From: Poecilobothrus nobilitatus
Lineage: Eukaryota > Arthropoda > Insecta > Diptera > Dolichopodidae
DNA length: 64,000 nucleotides
Direction of reading: 5' to 3'
Assembly: GCA_947095535.1 (NCBI GenBank)
Contig: OX352772.1
Span: 314,474,018-314,538,017 of the forward strand
Shown: positions 12,961-24,056 of the stretch, piece by piece
How the letters are laid out: each line of letters begins with the position of its first letter
Numbering within the stretch: position 1 is the stretch's first letter
The notes under the pieces: generated by a model
What the model saw: only the letters and a program-made list of their open reading frames with translations
Database searches by the model: none
What the model was told of the DNA's origin: nothing
Program-made: the position numbers and the translations under genes

Positions 12961-13074
12961 TTATTACATGAAATTTTCAAATTTTTGTGTAAGTCACACT
13001 TCTAAACAGTTTGTATTGAGTTTTGGAAATGTGCGCTTTTAAAAACCGTTGGTTTACATTCTACCTTGTTTAAT

Positions 13075-13560
13075 CTTAGGTATACATTTTTTCTTGTAAA
13101 TTTTTTTTTTTTTTTTTAATCTTTATTATCCTGTATACAATTATAACTTTAAAAGTTGAAAATAACAAAGGAATAAAAAGAAAAGAAGATTTAAGTAAAA
13201 CCACTCAATCATATTATGATGCCTAATTATAAAACACGATAAAAAAAATAAAAAGGAAAAATAACAACCAAACAATAACAAATTAATTTAATTTAAAACA
13301 ACTTCAAAGTACATTAACTATCATAATAAAGTTAAAAAAAAAAAAAAAACAAAAGAAATAACAATAAAAAATAAAATATTATAAAAAATAAAATAAATAA
13401 ATATTAAAGAAAATCAGACAACTAACATATTGTACTCCTGTAAACAACGGCCATTATATTAAAAAAAAAAAAAAAAATCAACAAAAACCAAACAACGAAA
13501 AAAACAATAAGAGAAAATAATTCACTTTTTCTTAATGTTTTTCCGCACCATTCTATTCCT
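13075..13560 (-). mobile_element. Possible poly(A)-tailed retrocopy 3' end
   Basis: Read on the minus strand, a UTR-like sequence ends with AATAAAG (near 13122) about ten bases before a 17-A tract (13101-13117). This is the arrangement of a polyadenylated transcript copied back into DNA. No coding sequence is recognisable in the ~450 bp upstream, which is broken by further poly-T runs, and I could not define a convincing target-site duplication. It may be the 3' UTR of a LINE or of a processed mRNA. Confidence 0.35.
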
Positions 13561-15380
13561 AAATAAAATTATAATGAATACTAAAAATAATATTAGTATT
13601 TAAATTACCGTTGTTTAAGTTGTAATAAAAAATTTTTTTCTTTAGAAATAATTTTTAAATCAAAGCTATCCTGATAATAAATTTTTATTTAACCCCTGTG
13701 TGTTGCGGTAATAATGAAAAGGTGATCATGTTCTAGAGATGAAGTTGATCATGTCTTTAATCAATTATAATCTATTGTTTAATTGCTCTTTAATACTCTT
13801 ATTTACTCTTAATTATTACTCTTTAGTACTCTTATAATTCTTTTGTTTAAATTGATGATTTTAGACTTTTTGTATAGATACCATATTTTCATTAAATGAA
13901 ATCGTATTAAAAATTTTTGAAATCGTATTAAAAATCGAAAAGAAAAAATTCGAAACATATTTATTTGTAAAATTAATTTTATCAATCTTAATAACTCTAA
14001 AATCAATCAATCAATCAATCATTGTTGATGCAATCTTGTGATATCGTTCTTTTCTATGTATTATATTGCGAGTGATTCAAAAGTGTTATATTGTTATATT
14101 GCGGGTTTATATTTTGAATGATTGAAAATCTCTTATACTGCGAGTGATTGAAAATAAAAATCTTGAAATTACGTCCAATACAGTAAATAAAACTTTGACA
14201 AGATTTAATAAAATGGAATAAAAAGTTTAAAATAGAAATTTTATATTTATTAGGTACATTTCATATTGAGTGTATTTAATTTTTTATTTTCTTGATCTAC
14301 TATACGATTTTGATAGAATGTTTACCAAATATACTTAGCTTTTATTTTATTAAACGATATAAACTGAATTAAGTTTTATAATGCTAAATTTTTAAAGTTT
14401 AATTTAAACATTAGTGTATAATGTTTCAAATATTTTTTATTTCCTAAAAGAGGTGGAAACCTTACAAAGACACCAAAAATACACTCTTGACAGTGCAAAA
14501 TAGTGTTAGTGTTATTTTACTAACTGAAGCCAACTCCCACTTTAACCAATATAATGGGACTAAAACACTTAATGCTAACGCAGTAGGAAGTAGGAATAGG
14601 ATAGGATAGCACAGCAATGCAGAAGCTTTGAATTCGGGAGTGGAACTTTAAAAAAAATAACGAATCCGCATATTATTATTATTATTTTGCTATTAGTGTT
14701 TGCGTTACTTTTACATTAAAATAATATTTGAGTTGACAATAGTTGGTAAATGGAACGCTAATTTAACATAACCGTATTTAGTTCTATCTATTCTTTCTCA
14801 TCAAAGGCTGGTGTAGTTGAGAGTAGAGAAGAGTAGTTTACTCTGAAAAAGGAACGTAAACAGTGGCGAAGCGATTAACAATTACGATATCCAATAGTAT
14901 ATAACACTTTTTAGGTAATAATATAACACCACAATAAAAAGTTAAATAACTAATAATAACTTATTGCTGAAAATCTCTTGTTCTTATTTTCAAAAGCTGG
15001 TGTAATTGTTTTAAAATTTATCATTTATAATAATATTAGTTTTATTATAAAATATTTTATTAGATTTTTAATGATAGGAGAGTACCAGATATTTTAGAGT
15101 TAATTTTCTGCTCTAAAGAAGCGTAAAGTTTTTTTTTTAACTTCTTGGGAAATAACTTAAAAAAATAATTTTTGTCTCTTAATTCTGAACTTCTCAATTT
15201 TTTTTTTTATAAGTTCCTTTCTTCTACCATTTTTATGTAAAAGTTCCATTTATTATTTGTAAAAATAGAGAGAACCTAAGATAATAAAATGATTCTGAAA
15301 TTATTCAGAATGATGTTGATGATGGATGATTTTAAAAATTAATTATTAGTTAAAATTTAATTTAGTTGTTTATTAAAGAT
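13561..15380. other. Non-coding spacer
   Basis: A (TCAA)n-like run lies near 14004-14019 and an (ATT)n run near 14669-14686. Around 14450-14880 the sequence is less A+T-rich and includes CAGTGGCGAAGCG near 14861, which resembles a hAT-type terminus, but no partner end was found. Confidence 0.4.
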
Positions 15381-15553
15381 TTTTTTTTTTAATGCATTTA
15401 TCTGCCACATAAATGTGGACAGGAAATTACACAGCCTTTCCTGCTCAAGCGTGGCTGTAAATGTCGTAAGAGTGGATAACTCTTACTATGTGTGTGGGAT
15501 TCGAATCCACACTCCCACGGTGTTTACAGCGTATTTTATACGCTCTTCGAGGA
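15381..15553 (-). mobile_element. SINE family 1 with A-box deletion (minus)
   Basis: The tail, both tail hairpins and the B-box (GGATTCGAATCC) are intact. The head passes directly from the GCGTATAAAATACGC hairpin into CGAGG. The segment that should lie between them, with the A-box and GGCCTAGTGGGT, has been lost. The deletion falls between hairpin arms. Confidence 0.85.
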
Positions 15554-16629
15554 GAATCCCCATGTTACAATTTTTCGACCAAGATTAGCTGATGTTAAAA
15601 TGATTTTTAATTGCATTAATTTGTAGTTTTAGATTTTAGATTTTTTTAAATGATGCGACAGACAATTTTTATATAAAAATAATATCATATTATTTTAAAG
15701 ATAATTTTATCATCTATAAAATAAAGGATGAAAAACTGAATGCAAAAATATAATAAAAATATAATAATAATAATATATAATATAAAAAATTAGTTTTAAA
15801 AATGTGTGTTAAGCAAGTAAATAAAGTTATATCCTTCCTTTCTTTCCTGTATTATTATTATTATTATTTCTATCATTGTATAATAGGACTAATATAAAAT
15901 TACAGCTGCTAAAACTCAAAAAGGAAACAAAAAAAAAACTTTTTTTTTTCTCTTTCGTTCTTTATGAAAAACATAATACATATATTTACATATTATAAAC
16001 CATTCATATACATATTATTGTATATGTACATAACACCACAAATAATGGGTGTAAATCATGTTTATGACATCATTACTTTGATATTTTTATTTTATTTTTT
16101 TTTTTTAACTTCTACATCTTAACAAAAACAAAAAAAAAAATTCAACTAAATAATATTATGTCTATAAAAGTATTATAATATAATAACAATGATAATTTTT
16201 TTTTTGTTTTTCTTTTTTTCAACTTAACTTACTTATTTTCACATATACATCTATACAATATATTAAGGATAATGTACCTATATAATATAAATAAGTATAT
16301 TAAAAGTCAAACAAAATTATAAAATCTTTATACTTGTATGAGATCCTTAATCATTCGGTATGAACACCATAAAATGATTTGAAAAATAAACTGTGCGGTA
16401 AAAAGGATATAACTCTTAACAATGTTTTTATTGTATATTTTTATTTTTTTTTGTTTTGTATTACTTTAAAATAAAAATTACAGTTGTGGTAAATAAAATA
16501 GTAAAATTAAATTTAGAATAATTAACCGTTTTTATGAACTTTTATAGATATTACACTAATTGTTTAAAATTATAATTTTTCAAAACTATGTATCGAAAAG
16601 TTTTCAATAATTGCATTGTATTGGACTTT
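15554..16629. other. Non-coding A+T-rich spacer
   Basis: TA-rich and poly-T sequence only. No gene or family repeat recognised. Confidence 0.5.
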
Positions 16630-17544
16630 TATAAAAATTTGGAGCTGCCGAAAATAGTCCCGAAAAAAATAATCCCTCAAAAGAAATGAAATAACACCCA
16701 AAAAAAATTGACGATTATTTCATTATGAAGTAACACCCCAAATACAAAATGAAATATTCTCGCAATTAAGTGAAATAATCTCCGAAATTAAAAGGAAATT
16801 CTTTTTACGAGCGACAGTGGAACGAAAGTCATTCAAAGAAACTACACGAGATTCCTCTGGGTAGTGTTGGACTCTAACCAATCAAATCCACTTCCTTTAA
16901 AACCAAACTTTAGGACTGGTTGGGTTTGGTTGGGTTTTGAAAAAAAGGATAAGAAATGGATTACTTGGGAAATTGAGTTAGGGATAATTAGGATAGTGGA
17001 GAATGAAGCGAAAAATTTAGTAGTTATTTTGTTCTTCTTCAATTTCGTTATATCGTACACAAATGAATTACCAAATTTGGGAACACATGTGCAGGCATAT
17101 GGTTCCATAAAAGCGACGTGCGCATGTCAAACGAATTTCTGAATGCTGTGTTACGCCATCTTGACAGCTCGACAGTGTATGTGTGGGCATCTTTTGCACT
17201 CATCGTTTCAAGTTGGAAGACTTTGAGTGGAAGCATTAATTATTTTATTTCTTTAGAACAAATGTTCAATGACCGAACAGTACAGCGATGACAGAGTGGA
17301 GTGAGCGTTGAAGTAAACCTAATCTGTAAAAATTGGACTAATCCCCAAAAAAATTAACTATTCTCCATGGAGGTTAGTGCATATGAACTAATCACCAAAT
17401 TTTAAAATGAACTAACCCCAAAAAAAAAAAATGAATTAATCCCCAAGTTAAATTTTAACTAAAACAATGGTGGTTATTTTATTTTTATTTTGGGGTTAAT
17501 GACTTGGGGGTTAGTTTATAGCGCCACTCTGTATAATTTTTATA
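16630..17544. mobile_element. Foldback-like element with CCCCAAA-rich arms
   Basis: Two arms frame a central block. The left arm (16655-16795) has degenerate ~40-bp repeats built on GAAATAAYACCCCAAA. The right arm (17335-17515) repeats GAACTAATCCCCAAA and then inverts to GGGGTTAATGACTTGGGGG. The outer edges are loosely inverted: TATAAAAATTTGGAGCTGCC on the left against AGCGCCACTC...AATTTTTATA on the right. The centre (16800-17330) is much richer in G+C, with ACGCCATCTTGACAGCTCG near 17152. The overlapping ORFs at 16842-17236 run on both strands and have no motif, so no gene is called. Probably a foldback or MITE-type DNA element. Confidence 0.45.
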
Positions 17545-18885
17545 GCCCATTAAATATTGCACGTATCTTGTTTTGTTTAATGATGTCATTATGAGTCTAA
17601 ATTAATTTGTTAGATATTGAATATCAAAATGTAATATCATTCAAACATGACGATAAAAATGACCCAATATAACTTTTCATTTTGGTGTATCTTTCTAGTT
17701 TATTTTTGATGTGCACTAATCTTGTAATATTTATTAGCTTGATTAAAGTAACGATGCATCAGAACTACTCTTCATTTCTTTATATATTTTAAGATCATCA
17801 CAGCAAACTCATCGTGAGGTATATTACTTAAATATTCGAAAAGATCAACAATAAATATATTGAATACAAAGGCCTGAAATGGTAACCTTATGATAGATCA
17901 GAGGTAACCTAGTTTGTGTTAGACAATATACTTTAAAATTTTGCGTTCTTCTTGAAAGATAAGATCAAACATAACACACACTAAAATAACATCCGAAAAC
18001 TTCAACTTAAAATTTTAAACTCAACTAGCCATTAATTGGATATTTTAAATAGTGAAATCTTTTTAGCATTTTAGCAAATATCATTTTATCATAATTAAAG
18101 TTGAGAAAGTTTAACGAATTTATAATGTCCTTAAAGCAACATCTTCTTATTTAGGATTAGGAAGTCATTAACATTTTCAAGAAATTGTGTTTTAGTATGC
18201 AATTTCTTTTAAGGACATCTTTTTCATTTTTAAGTAATTGAAGAAATTTAAATATTTTTTATTAATGTATATTTTATTTCCCAAACTGTTCATTATTGTT
18301 CATAAATATAAATCTTTATTATACTCGTATATATATATCTATCTGTTTCTAATTTTTTTTTTATTCTTAAAATTTTCTTACTTGTTTTGTTGGTGGGAGT
18401 TTAAATAAGTTTTAAGTTAGTTTGACTCAATTAATATTAGATTATTTCAAGAATTTCTTTCAGGAAAATATAAAATATTTACACAGAATTAAAAAAGAAA
18501 AACAAAATAAAATATGAAAATACATAAAGGTGATATAATTGTACTTAAAAACATCAAACATATATTTTATGTAACAAATAGAAATAATGATGGAAGTATA
18601 AGTGGTATTGAAATGGTATCTGACTTTAGAATTTTTTAATTTTATATTTTGTTTTAGTAATTTTATATAAATAATTTAGATTTTTAAGGAATTAATTTAT
18701 ATTTTAATACCATTTAAAGACAACCACTGATTTAAAAAAAAAAAAAAAAATTTAAAATAAAACATTTTTATAAAAAACGTGTCAGTTTTAACGTTTCAAA
18801 TAGATGTGGAAACAGGGTTTGAAAAATGAGTTATTTTTAAATTTAACTGATTGTATTATTCTACTTAATGTGTTCTAATATACGT
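17545..18885. other. Non-coding spacer
   Basis: No coding signal. The sequence near 17530-18140 is moderately complex but matches nothing I can name. Confidence 0.45.
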
Positions 18886-19290
18886 ATCTAAAATAACAAC
18901 AAACTTTGTTGTAGCTTTCATCTTGGCGACGTTCAATAAGGAGTAAACGTTTGGCGAGTATAGAGTATAGGCTCTGTAGTCTATACATTTTCCTCAACCA
19001 AACCCCCGTAAAATGGGTGATTTCTTCACCCATTTGGCTGCTTTCTCCACTTTTATATGTAGTGGTGTGATTCTTAGTATTATCTCGATTACTACAGTCG
19101 GGCAGGTTCGTAGAATTCGGGCAGGAGTAGAATTGTTCCTGTAATGTAGATGCAGGCAAGTCTTTGCACTTTGTTAAGTGCATTCCACGTTGTTGTCAGT
19201 TGAATTCTTTAGTTCTTCAGTTGGGTCCGACGCTACGGCATCATAAGTGATCATTGGTTTCACGTATTTAAAGTAACAACAATCTTTGTA
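18886..19290 (-). pseudogene. Decayed LINE RT C-terminal relic (minus)
   Basis: Minus-strand frames combine to PMITYDAVASDPTEELKN (near 19195-19255), then after a frameshift WNALNKVQRLACIYITG (near 19120-19180), then YIKVEKAAKWVKK near 19020-19060. This follows the RT C-terminal pattern of R1/jockey/I-group LINEs (RPxITYGAxVW, LxKVQRLACLxITGAMRT, PLxxxIKxEAA). A stop-rich reading shows it is dead. The apparent 102-codon ORF at 18875-19183 is a different frame of the same DNA and is not a gene. An imperfect ~27-bp direct repeat (18890-18917 and 19263-19290) flanks the relic. Confidence 0.7.
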
Positions 19291-20721
19291 ACGGTGTAGA
19301 AAATAATATAAAAATATATGTCTATTAGAGAGAGTGAAAAGGAAATACGATATTTTGTCACTAAACAATGTATATTTATCAATGTAACAATGTAATAAAA
19401 TAATTGTATAAATTTCTTTAAAACTTTTCTCAAATAATAAATAATTTTTCTCAATTTATTTCGCGTTTAATGATCTTTATTAAAAATCTTTTTATGTACC
19501 TATGTATAAGGGCAAATAAATAGCATAAGAATTTTATTAAGGATTAAAGAAAATCAAGGATTGTTAAAGTTTTGCGTGAGTAATTTAAAATTGGTATTGA
19601 AATTGGTATTTGTCTTTTCAAAAATTGTTTTTTATTTTCAAAAATTGTCATTTTTTTTTAAAAAAGTATATTCATACTGTCTCTTAAAAATTGTTATTGT
19701 TTAATGTTATATTTATTGTTAATATATGTACCTAAAAAAAAAAAATACACCGACACGTGATAATACCGTGATGACGCATCATCAACTACGTCGTACCGGC
19801 ACCTTAACGTTATTGAAAATATCTTCCTCAACGATGAATATATTCATAAGAAATGAATATAATTACAAAAAATTACGAAATAAAATAATATTCACGGATG
19901 AAAAAAAAATCTGGTCCAACATTATGTTTGAATTAGCTAATACAGGAACGATAACATGATTTTAATATAATAAAAATAAGTTGTCGTTACGACAAACTTC
20001 GGTATAGTGTGAATAAAAATATGTTGTGGCCACGGTGTCGTCACGTGCCGATGAAGTGGGAAAGATTCGAGATTAAAATAATTTTAAGAGTCGAAAGTTT
20101 AATTTATGTAAATCTATAGTTATAATTTCGAACAACAAAATTTACAATTAAGAGTACAATTTAGAATACCACAAATCGGTTAAATCTTGTCTAATTGACA
20201 CAGAAAGTCAAATTAAAATATCATAGAAAAATGAAGAAACGGAGAACAGAAAAGGTTTCCTAAAATTTCTTACAAATGAAATAAGAAAATGGAGTTTAAT
20301 TTTTTTTTTATTAAGTATTAATTTAAAATTTTCATTAGTATAAATCAACATTTATTATGATAAATTTATTTTTGTTTTAAAATTTTAAAAATTTCATTCT
20401 AAATAACATGTAAATAAATTGTAAAGTTCTAAAAAAATAAAATGTAAAAAATTTAAATTTTTATTGTTTCAAAGTTTAGAAAATATGTTAAAATTATTTT
20501 TTTTCACAGATTTTCCATTCACATAATATACAAAAAAAATTATTTTTTTTAAAGTTTTTAGAAATATTTTGGAAGCTTTGTCATATTAAGGAAATTGTTT
20601 TTTATTTTAATTAAAAAATTTTACAAACAGTATTTTTTTTCTTAGAAATACATATTGGTACAAAGTCGATGAAGCATTCTGAATGTAAGTTTGCTAAGAA
20701 TTTTCTCAGATAAATCTGAAC
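19291..20721. other. Non-coding spacer with weak transposase-like patch
   Basis: A 77-codon ORF at 19726-19959 contains KIIFTDEKKIW, which looks a little like the (F/L)(S/T)DEKKF box of Tc1/mariner transposases. No second catalytic box or terminal repeat is visible, so this is not called. A perfect 7-bp-arm palindrome (TTGTCGT T ACGACAA) lies at 19981-19995. Confidence 0.35.
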
Positions 20722-20975
20722 AACATCTAAAAATTGGGATTCTAAATGTGAATGTAATTTATATTGAAATTTGAAAGTTGTTCAATGCTTTCGAGAAAAT
20801 TTAATAGCTAAACATTGATATTCTTGGTGTATGTAAGTAAAATGTGGTGATCAGGAAACAAAAGTTTCGGATAAACAAACAAGAAATCACAGAAACCAAA
20901 GTTGGAATTATTATTGCCAGTCTTTCAATCAAGCTAATTTTAGTATTTTTATAATACACTTTTAAGTATAAATAA
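20722..20975 (+). pseudogene. Decayed LINE endonuclease (APE) N-terminal relic
   Basis: The translated order is IGILNVNVIYIEI, stop, KLFNAFEKI, two stops, LNIDILGVCK, then after a frameshift KVGIIIASLSIKLI. It matches the start of LINE apurinic-like endonucleases: the (I/L)GTxNVRTLY motif with the metal-binding Asn, then the (L/Y)xIDILGxxExRW motif, then GVGIIIxxxL. The position expected for the catalytic Glu reads Lys, and there are several stops, so the copy is inactive. Probably the 5' part of the same class of LINE as the relics at 240-1130 and 8598-9180. Confidence 0.65.
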
Positions 20976-22108
20976 ATTTTTATCTATAGGAGTTAAGAAA
21001 TAGAAATTAAACAAATGGCTAACAAACATATTTTAAAATCAATCAATCTATCAATAATCAATTTCATTAAAATTTTGCATTAGATGAAAGACTTTAAAAA
21101 ATTCTGCTGGAATCTGGAAAAGCAGTCAAAATATGGATCTCTTCTGGAAAAGAAATCAAAAGTAATCTTGCTGAAAAAAACTGCGTTTTTCCTTTAATTA
21201 AAAACGATAAAATTTTAAGTAAAGCCTTAATCCTGCCTAAGAATCTTGCAAAATAAAAGCTGAAATACTAAAACTAATTGACGAAAACAACATGGTAAAT
21301 TTATTTCTTTCCACTCCAATAAGAAGTACAGTGTATCTACTAAGCCTTTTGTTATTCGTATTTGACAAGCCTTCAGTTTCTAAAATCATTAATTCCACTA
21401 TATTGTTGATTATTTTGCTTTTTTTAAATTTTTAAAATTTTAAATAGTTAAGATGTTTTCTCTTTTCCAATCATAAATTATCAAATTTCTATAGTAGTGG
21501 TACCATAACATCTTTTATGAATATTCGAAATCATTCAATCCTCTAATTTTCAATTATCGATCGAAAAATTTTACTCGCAAAGCAAAAATCTTAATTCTTA
21601 AAACACAATTTTTTTAAAATATTCTGTACTCGTATTAATATGGGAAACATTATCACAAGTTCAATCATTAATTTACTTAGTATATTTTGTATTCGATTTC
21701 TTTTCTGAATTTCTATTATTTGAAAGGTTAGTTTTCTATCTTTAAATTTTCCTTCTTTATGTTTTATGCTTTTTGTAAGAAAAGTGCTTTGAATAGAGCA
21801 CATATAAAACTGAGGTTTTTTTTAATTAACTTTCATTTTAATTTAAAATGAAATAAAAATCAATCAAATCATACATAACTCGTATGTATAGCACAGATAT
21901 GTATTGAATATTTGAACTGAATGGATTCTATTTTAAAGGCTATTGTTTAAGGTGTATATTTTGAATAATATGTTAAGCACCACAAAAAAATTTTAATATT
22001 CACAAAAAGAAACCTATATATTATAAATCAGAATAAATTTTTAGATTCATATCTATTGTAATTCAATGCAAATGTCATGCAAATAATCTTCTAATAAGGG
22101 ACATAGGT
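20976..22108. other. Non-coding spacer
   Basis: No coding signal. No PSE or TATA-like element lies at the expected distance upstream of the U6 copy that starts at 22124. Confidence 0.45.
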
Positions 22109-22125
22109 AATTAGAGGTAGAAAGT
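22109..22125 (+). repeat. Left target-site duplication of the U6-LINE insertion
   Basis: AATTAGAGGTAGAAAGT here is matched by AATTAGAGATAGAAAGT at 24055-24071 (16 of 17). Its last two bases, GT, are also the first two of U6, and the first bases of the right copy overlap the poly(A) tail, so the true length is 15-17 bp. Confidence 0.85.
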
Positions 22126-22231
22126 TCTTGCTTCGGCAGAATATATACTAAAATTGGAACGATATAGAGAAGATTAGCATGGCCCCTGTGCAAGGATGAC
22201 ACGCAAAATCGTGAGGCATTCCACATTTTTT
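22124..22231 (+). pseudogene. U6: U6 snRNA pseudogene fused to a LINE
   Basis: This is a complete U6 spliceosomal RNA sequence. It has the 5' stem GTTCTTGCTTCGGCAGAAYA, the ACAGAG-box region mutated to ATAGAG, AGATTAGCATGGCCCCTG, GGATGACACGCAAAATCGTG and a terminal T run. Compared with the insect consensus as I know it there are about five differences, mostly C-to-T or G-to-A, including one inside the invariant ACAGA box and one in CCUGCGCAA. No U6 promoter elements are visible and the sequence is bounded by a target-site duplication. It is therefore a retrocopy, here the 5' part of a chimeric insertion. Confidence is high that it is U6-derived and also high that it is non-functional. Confidence 0.93.
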
Positions 22232-23697
22232 GCTAAAGAAACCTGGCAAAGATCCAACCAACTTTAGCAATTATCGACCGATAAGTTTATTGCCAAACAT
22301 TAGTAAAGTATTCGAAACCATAATAAATGATAAAATTTCACATTTTGCAAAGTCAATCAATCTTATTCCAGAAAACCAGTTTGGGTTTAGGCACAAACAT
22401 GGTACCGTTAATACTATAACCAAATTAACATCAGATATATGCTGGTTTATAAATATGAATTACGGCGTTGGGGCCTGCTTAATTGACTTTGAAAAGGCTT
22501 TTAACTCAGTTTGGTTGGATGGATTAATCTACAAATTAATAAAATATAATTTTCCGCCACGCTTAATTATACTCATTAAAAATATGTTGTATAACAACAA
22601 ATTTTTAGTATATAGCAAAAATAACAAGTCTGACAAATCATTCGTAATTGAAAATGGCCTTTAGCAAGGTATTGTTAATGCACCTATCCTTTTTACCATC
22701 TATATAGGAGATCTTTTATTCATGCTAGATCGAGTAAAAGGAAATAACTACGCTCTAGCATTCGCGGATGATATTATAATATACTCTGCGAGTGACACGG
22801 TAAATAGTATTCAACATGATGTACAAAAAATGTTTAACATTGTTCAGGATTATTGCAAGATATGGATATTAAAAAAGAACTTCAGTAAATGTGAAATCAT
22901 ATTATTCCGTAATACGGTTGACAAAACTAGTTCAAACATTAGAAAAAATTGGAAACAATTTAAAGTTAAATCGCCTATGTCAACTTTCGCAAACAAAAAA
23001 TTCGTTAAATATATTGGAGTTCAGTTACACCGAAACTTGAACTTCATTGATCATGTAAGATACGCAATAGATAAAGGCAATAAATCCTTTATGGCAGCTA
23101 AAAAACTCTTTTACAACAAAAATATTAGCAATAGAGTTAAAATAATATGCTACCAGACATTAATAAGGCCAAATCTTGTCTATAATGTACCTGTATGGTA
23201 CAACATTAGTGCAAGCTTAATGGAAAAAATACGTAAATTCGAAAGAAAGTGCATAAGGGTTGGTATTAATAAACATAGAAAGCCTGAGTCCCAATACAAG
23301 CATTTTTATTCCAATAAATACTTGTACAAGGAAGCAAAAATCATGAGAATAGATAATTTTATGATAAAATTAATCAGAAGCCATTATGATAGAGCACTAA
23401 ATACTCCAGAGAATGGTTTAATATCACATATATTTTACCACAATGAAGAGTACATTAAGAAGACCTTGCTCACGGGCTTTATAGCTCCTGAGCATTTCAT
23501 CTTCTTAGACAAATATGGATATATTCAAAACCAAGATCATGTCCCTATACTATTTCATTATAGTAGACGGGCTACATGCAAAAAAAATCGAATATATCCC
23601 AGGCAACATTAATGGAGATAATATAAGATTTGATATGTTCATAACAGAAAAAGATAAAATAATAAGAAAAGATTATTGGTGGTTAAATACATATTAA
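22232..23697 (+). pseudogene. 5'-truncated jockey-like LINE reverse transcriptase
   Basis: The RT domain is almost continuous: KKPGKDP and NYRPISLLPNISKVFE at the start, NQFGFRHKHGT, motif A LIDFEKAFNSVW (near 22480-22515), GLxQGIVNAPILFTIY with an in-frame TAG at 22662-22664, the catalytic FADDIIIY box (22761-22784), KYIGVQLHRNLNF, then the C-terminal region with RPNLVYNVPVWYNIS and FERKCIRVGI. The order and spacing are those of jockey-clade elements. Only one nonsense codon interrupts 22230-23612. A frameshift near the A8 run at about 23579 moves the C-terminus to the frame ending at 23697 (DYWWLNTY). The endonuclease and ORF1 are missing, and the sequence starts abruptly after the U6 T-run. 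The few lesions suggest a fairly young insertion. Confidence 0.9.
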
Positions 23698-24056
23698 TAT
23701 ATCATCTAAAAACACTTGGGTTATTTTAGCTTATAAGATTAGTTTTAGATAAATTTAAGTTAGGTTTAGCTAGGTTAAGTTAGTTAAGTTTTATAAAAAG
23801 AAAAATATTAAACATTGCTTTTTTAAAATTTTACAATGATAAATAAATATTAATAATACAACATACTGTAAATTAAATAATTAGAATAAATTTTAACTTA
23901 TTAGATATTAAATTTAACATAAAAAAATTAAAATATTTTTAAATGTTAAAAAATTAAAATAATTAAACCTTTTTTGTTAACTTTGTTTTGTAGGTTAAAA
24001 TATTCATGAGACTGCAAAATTATAACAAAAAATAAAAGTAATTAAAAAAAAAAAAA
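23698..24056 (+). other. LINE 3' UTR and poly(A) tail
   Basis: About 345 bp of A+T-rich 3' UTR end with AATAAA at 24031-24036, eight bases before an A13 tract at 24044-24056. The tail runs straight into the right target-site duplication. Confidence 0.75.

Larger units (their letters stand above)
11757..13074 (+). mobile_element. TCCG-type non-autonomous element, copy A1
   Basis: About 1.3 kb, no ORF. The left end is an imperfect hairpin (GCACATTTCC...AAAAAATGTGC, 11762-11794). It is followed by a (TCCG)n block at 11812-11840 and TGTTTACAAAACTTCTACAC. The core then holds about 2.1 tandem units of roughly 475 bp. Near the right end TTTTGGAAATGTGCG (13021-13035) inverts the left motif, with about 40 further element bases outside it. 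The boundaries come from comparison with the inverted copy at 27189-28482. Subterminal inverted repeats, a microsatellite block, internal repeats and a terminal stem-loop ending in CTAA (read on the minus strand) resemble non-autonomous Helentrons of the DINE-1 kind. That assignment is inference. Confidence 0.75.

Noticed and set aside
16842..17236. Overlapping ORFs of 88, 92 and 62 codons on both strands
   Set aside because: They lie in a locally G+C-richer repeat core where stops are rare; no motif and opposite-strand overlap.
18875..19183. 102-codon minus-strand ORF as a protein gene
   Set aside because: Another frame of the same DNA gives clear LINE RT C-terminal motifs; the ORF itself has no motif.
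19726..19959. Tc1/mariner transposase fragment (KIIFTDEKKIW)
   Set aside because: Only one short box resembles a transposase; the upstream DNA-binding and downstream catalytic motifs and terminal repeats are missing.
22124..22231. Functional U6 snRNA gene
   Set aside because: The sequence has a changed ACAGAG box and other transitions, no upstream TATA or PSE at the usual distance, and is enclosed with a LINE between matching target-site duplications.
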